A program made the position numbers and the translations under genes. A DNA stretch of 64,000 bases, from contig NC_133931.1 of assembly GCF_031877795.1 (NCBI RefSeq), positions 130,362,621 to 130,426,620 of the forward strand, written 5' to 3'. The DNA comes from Strix aluco. Lineage: Eukaryota; Chordata; Aves; Strigiformes; Strigidae. The notes under the pieces are model-generated. The model made no database searches. It saw only the letters and a list, made by a program, of their open reading frames with translations, and had not been told where the DNA came from. Below, piece by piece: positions 61,957 through 64,000 of the stretch (within the stretch, counting starts at the first letter, position 1; every line of letters starts with the position of its first letter).

Positions 61957-62444
61957 CTTCAGCAGCTGCGGGTTCATCTTCTGTGTTACAAAAAAGAAAC
62001 CTGAATAATAAGGAAAAGATGCATGACCAGTCTGTGTCCTGAGAAGTTAGTTTCATTAGTCTAAATTCCTGGACCTTCTGCAAAGCAGGAGGAAGCTTCC
62101 AGAGAAAAGGTCAGTAGAAGTTGGAAATGAACCCTACTCTCTCACTTGGATTAATAGTGCAGGCTTTTGTAGCTAATCCCATAGTGTCAAATTTGTGCTG
62201 ATCCCATCTGTAGCGAGCCTTCGCTCTGTGTATCTGCAGTTATCTGCCCGATCCGCTTGTTCCCTGGCACACTGCTCCCGGTTATCTGCTCCAGCACTGC
62301 AACTGCATTAGTGAAAAATCAGTGTCCTCCTGAAATACAGAGGACAAGGCCAGACCTTGTGAAGGCAGTAATCTGGATCTGGAAGATTTTTTAAAGTCCT
62401 AGTTTGTCATGGATAGTTAAAGCACACATCGTTTTGTATCTCAG
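61957..62444. other. No feature recognised
   Basis: This is unique-looking sequence of mixed composition between the CR1 3' end and the possible exon. No coding or repeat signal is seen. Confidence 0.5.
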
Positions 62445-62618
62445 GTGTTTGCAGCTGTGAATTTACTGAGGGATCAGATGAAAGGGGAGGGGAGGAAGGT
62501 GACTATATTAGTGTCTGCTGGTGCAATGTTTGCTGCTCTGCTGTGTGACACAATGCATTTTTCTACAAATACTTTTTTTTCCCCCACTCTTGTTTTTATT
62601 CCCCCCCACACCTGTTGA
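62445..62618 (+). CDS. Possible second exon of the gene starting at 59391
   Basis: A good acceptor (GTTTTGTATCTCAG) is followed by an open phase-0 frame beginning VFAAVNLLRDQMKGEGRK. It can splice at AAG|GTGACT (62499) or run on to a TGA at 62616-62618 through a hydrophobic stretch (ILVSAGAMFAALL) that looks like a membrane segment. Joined in frame to the 59391 exon, the read-through form would make a protein of about 98 residues with a presequence and one membrane span. A frame this short can arise by chance, so this is a proposal only. Confidence 0.25.
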   Translation: MFAAVNLLRDQMKGEGRKVTILVSAGAMFAALLCDTMHFSTNTFFSPTLVFIPPHTC

Positions 62619-64000
62619 GGTGCAGCTAACAGTATGCCCTACCTTGCTGGGTTTAGTGCAGATAATTGCATCATGGGCTAAGAGGGAATGTGATTCTACA
62701 TTTATCACACAAATCCCTGTGATGAATATATTGGAGAAGAAATTACAGTACAAACCCAATTTTATCCTTGTCCTGTATTTTACAAAATGAATATATAGTG
62801 TTTATTTTGGATTTTATCTGATCACATAGGGGAAAAAAAATAATCACAGTTTATGTCAAATCCAGTCTGATGTTGTTCACCCCAAAGCTTCTAGCAATCA
62901 ACGTTTATTTTGGCTTAAGTTAAGCTTGTCCCCAATGACTTTAGGATAAACTGAAAAGTGAAGTCTGTGGGAGAGAATGACCACAAAGGATCTGTAACAC
63001 ATTTTTAAGTGTACCTGTTACATAACTTGGGACACTCTTTCCGCTAGCTAAATCCAGTGCAACTACCAGAGAAATTGGAGATACGAGCAATGCAGTTCCA
63101 CGAGTGAGAATTGGTTGGTTTTTTTGTCTCCATTCATTTTATTTTTTGATTGATTAAATTAACGCATTTTAAATGATCTGTAATTTTCCAATTGTTCTGA
63201 GCAGGATGAGGAAGAGAGTCTTATAATTCCAGGAGGCTGTTTTTAGCAAGGGTATTGAAGTAACCCTGTGAGTGGTTTCCTTTACAACTTTATAGGTCAC
63301 CACCCTTCCTCTTGGAAATCAAAAACGTAACTTTTCCTTAACTGGTTGAACAATGCTCACAGTGCACTGGTATCCTACAGCTTGCTGCAGTAATTAAATT
63401 ATAGTATAACTGGCTTGAAGTAAAAAGATTTAACCTGTACATGTATAACAGTATACATATACATATAGGATATATACATGCTGTCCATTTTTCTTTTCCT
63501 CTGGCATTAGTAATAAGAAGCTTTGGGAAATAGGTTTGAAAGGATTGGCATATTTTTTGCTGGAGTTGCATGTAATATAAATGAGATTTCATTTTATATC
63601 CAGTGGTGACTTGGTCTAGTTACACTGTATCTCTATAGGATAAGGGGGATTTCCCCTGTGACAGTGAGACCCCACCAAAGGACACCGTTACCTTATTTGC
63701 CACTCTTGGCTTGTATGTCATGAGTTTCTGTTTATTAATATATGCATTTTTACAAGAATTAAAGCCCCTTCATATTAGAGCATGCAGGATCTGAATTAAA
63801 TATTGACATTCACTTTAACTTTCTGGTAAAATTACTGTAAATTCTATGTCACAAGAATATGGTTCTTTTTGACTTTCTGCAAAATACTGAAGGGTGACCA
63901 CCATTGCCACTGAAGCACTTTGGATGGAGTTGATTTATTTATCTTTGCAGCAAATCATAAAAACCAGTATCAGAACAGCAAAGTAGTAGGTTGCTGGTAT
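62619..64000. other. AT-rich, no gene recognised
   Basis: The stretch contains short AT-rich runs (for example around 63,445-63,480) and no family-like reading frame. If the 59391 gene is real, this could be its 3' UTR or intron. Confidence 0.5.

Noticed and set aside
63203-63245. Exon-like frame DEEESLIIPGGCF after an AG acceptor
   Set aside because: Only 13 codons; too short to support without transcript data.
1-64000. CRISPR arrays, tRNA or rRNA genes, prophage or plasmid systems
   Set aside because: No spaced direct repeats, cloverleaf or rRNA-like segments seen; the window is vertebrate nuclear DNA.

Overview
This is a window of bird nuclear DNA, or of a close sauropsid. Two CR1 LINE copies with the CR1-specific ATTCTRTG-type 3' end, large AT-rich gene-poor stretches and short GC-rich promoters support that. 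So does the TFPI2-GNG11 gene pair, which is the same neighbourhood as human 7q21.3. Nothing prokaryotic or plasmid-like is present.

Layout. Bases 1 to about 46,000 are intergenic. I find no supportable protein-coding gene there, only a decayed CR1 copy (about 21,620-22,197), a small antisense CR1 remnant (about 40,212-40,262), simple repeats and several strikingly perfect inverted repeats that resemble homeodomain/POU binding sites. From 51,929 down to 46,959 on the minus strand lies a complete five-exon TFPI2 gene. It encodes 239 residues: a signal peptide, three Kunitz domains and a basic tail, and it has a TATA box and CpG-island promoter near 52,030. About 3.7 kb away on the opposite strand is a complete GNG11-type gene (coding exons 55,611-55,706 and 58,726-58,851, 73 residues, CaaX box CVIA), also driven from a CpG island. 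Only about 200 bases past its probable poly(A) signal, a third CpG island carries a convincing first coding exon (59,391-59,513) of a plus-strand gene I do not recognise. A possible second exon lies at 62,445. A larger, fairly young CR1 copy (about 60,670-61,956) sits in the putative intron between them.

Function. TFPI2 is a secreted serine-protease inhibitor of the extracellular matrix. GNG11 is a farnesylated membrane-anchored G-protein gamma subunit. They are divergent neighbours and not a pathway. Both start regions carry a (CCCT)n tract on the sense strand just upstream of the ATG.

Main leads: an avian TFPI2 whose second Kunitz domain has canonical spacing and a P1 arginine, unlike the mammalian one; a NAGNAG tandem acceptor at TFPI2 exon 5; an exon-like block inside TFPI2 intron 4; the unrecognised CpG-island gene at 59,391; and three perfect 11-bp inverted repeats plus a paired-octamer element in the gene desert. 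All family assignments come from reading translations and from memory of the families. No database search was possible.
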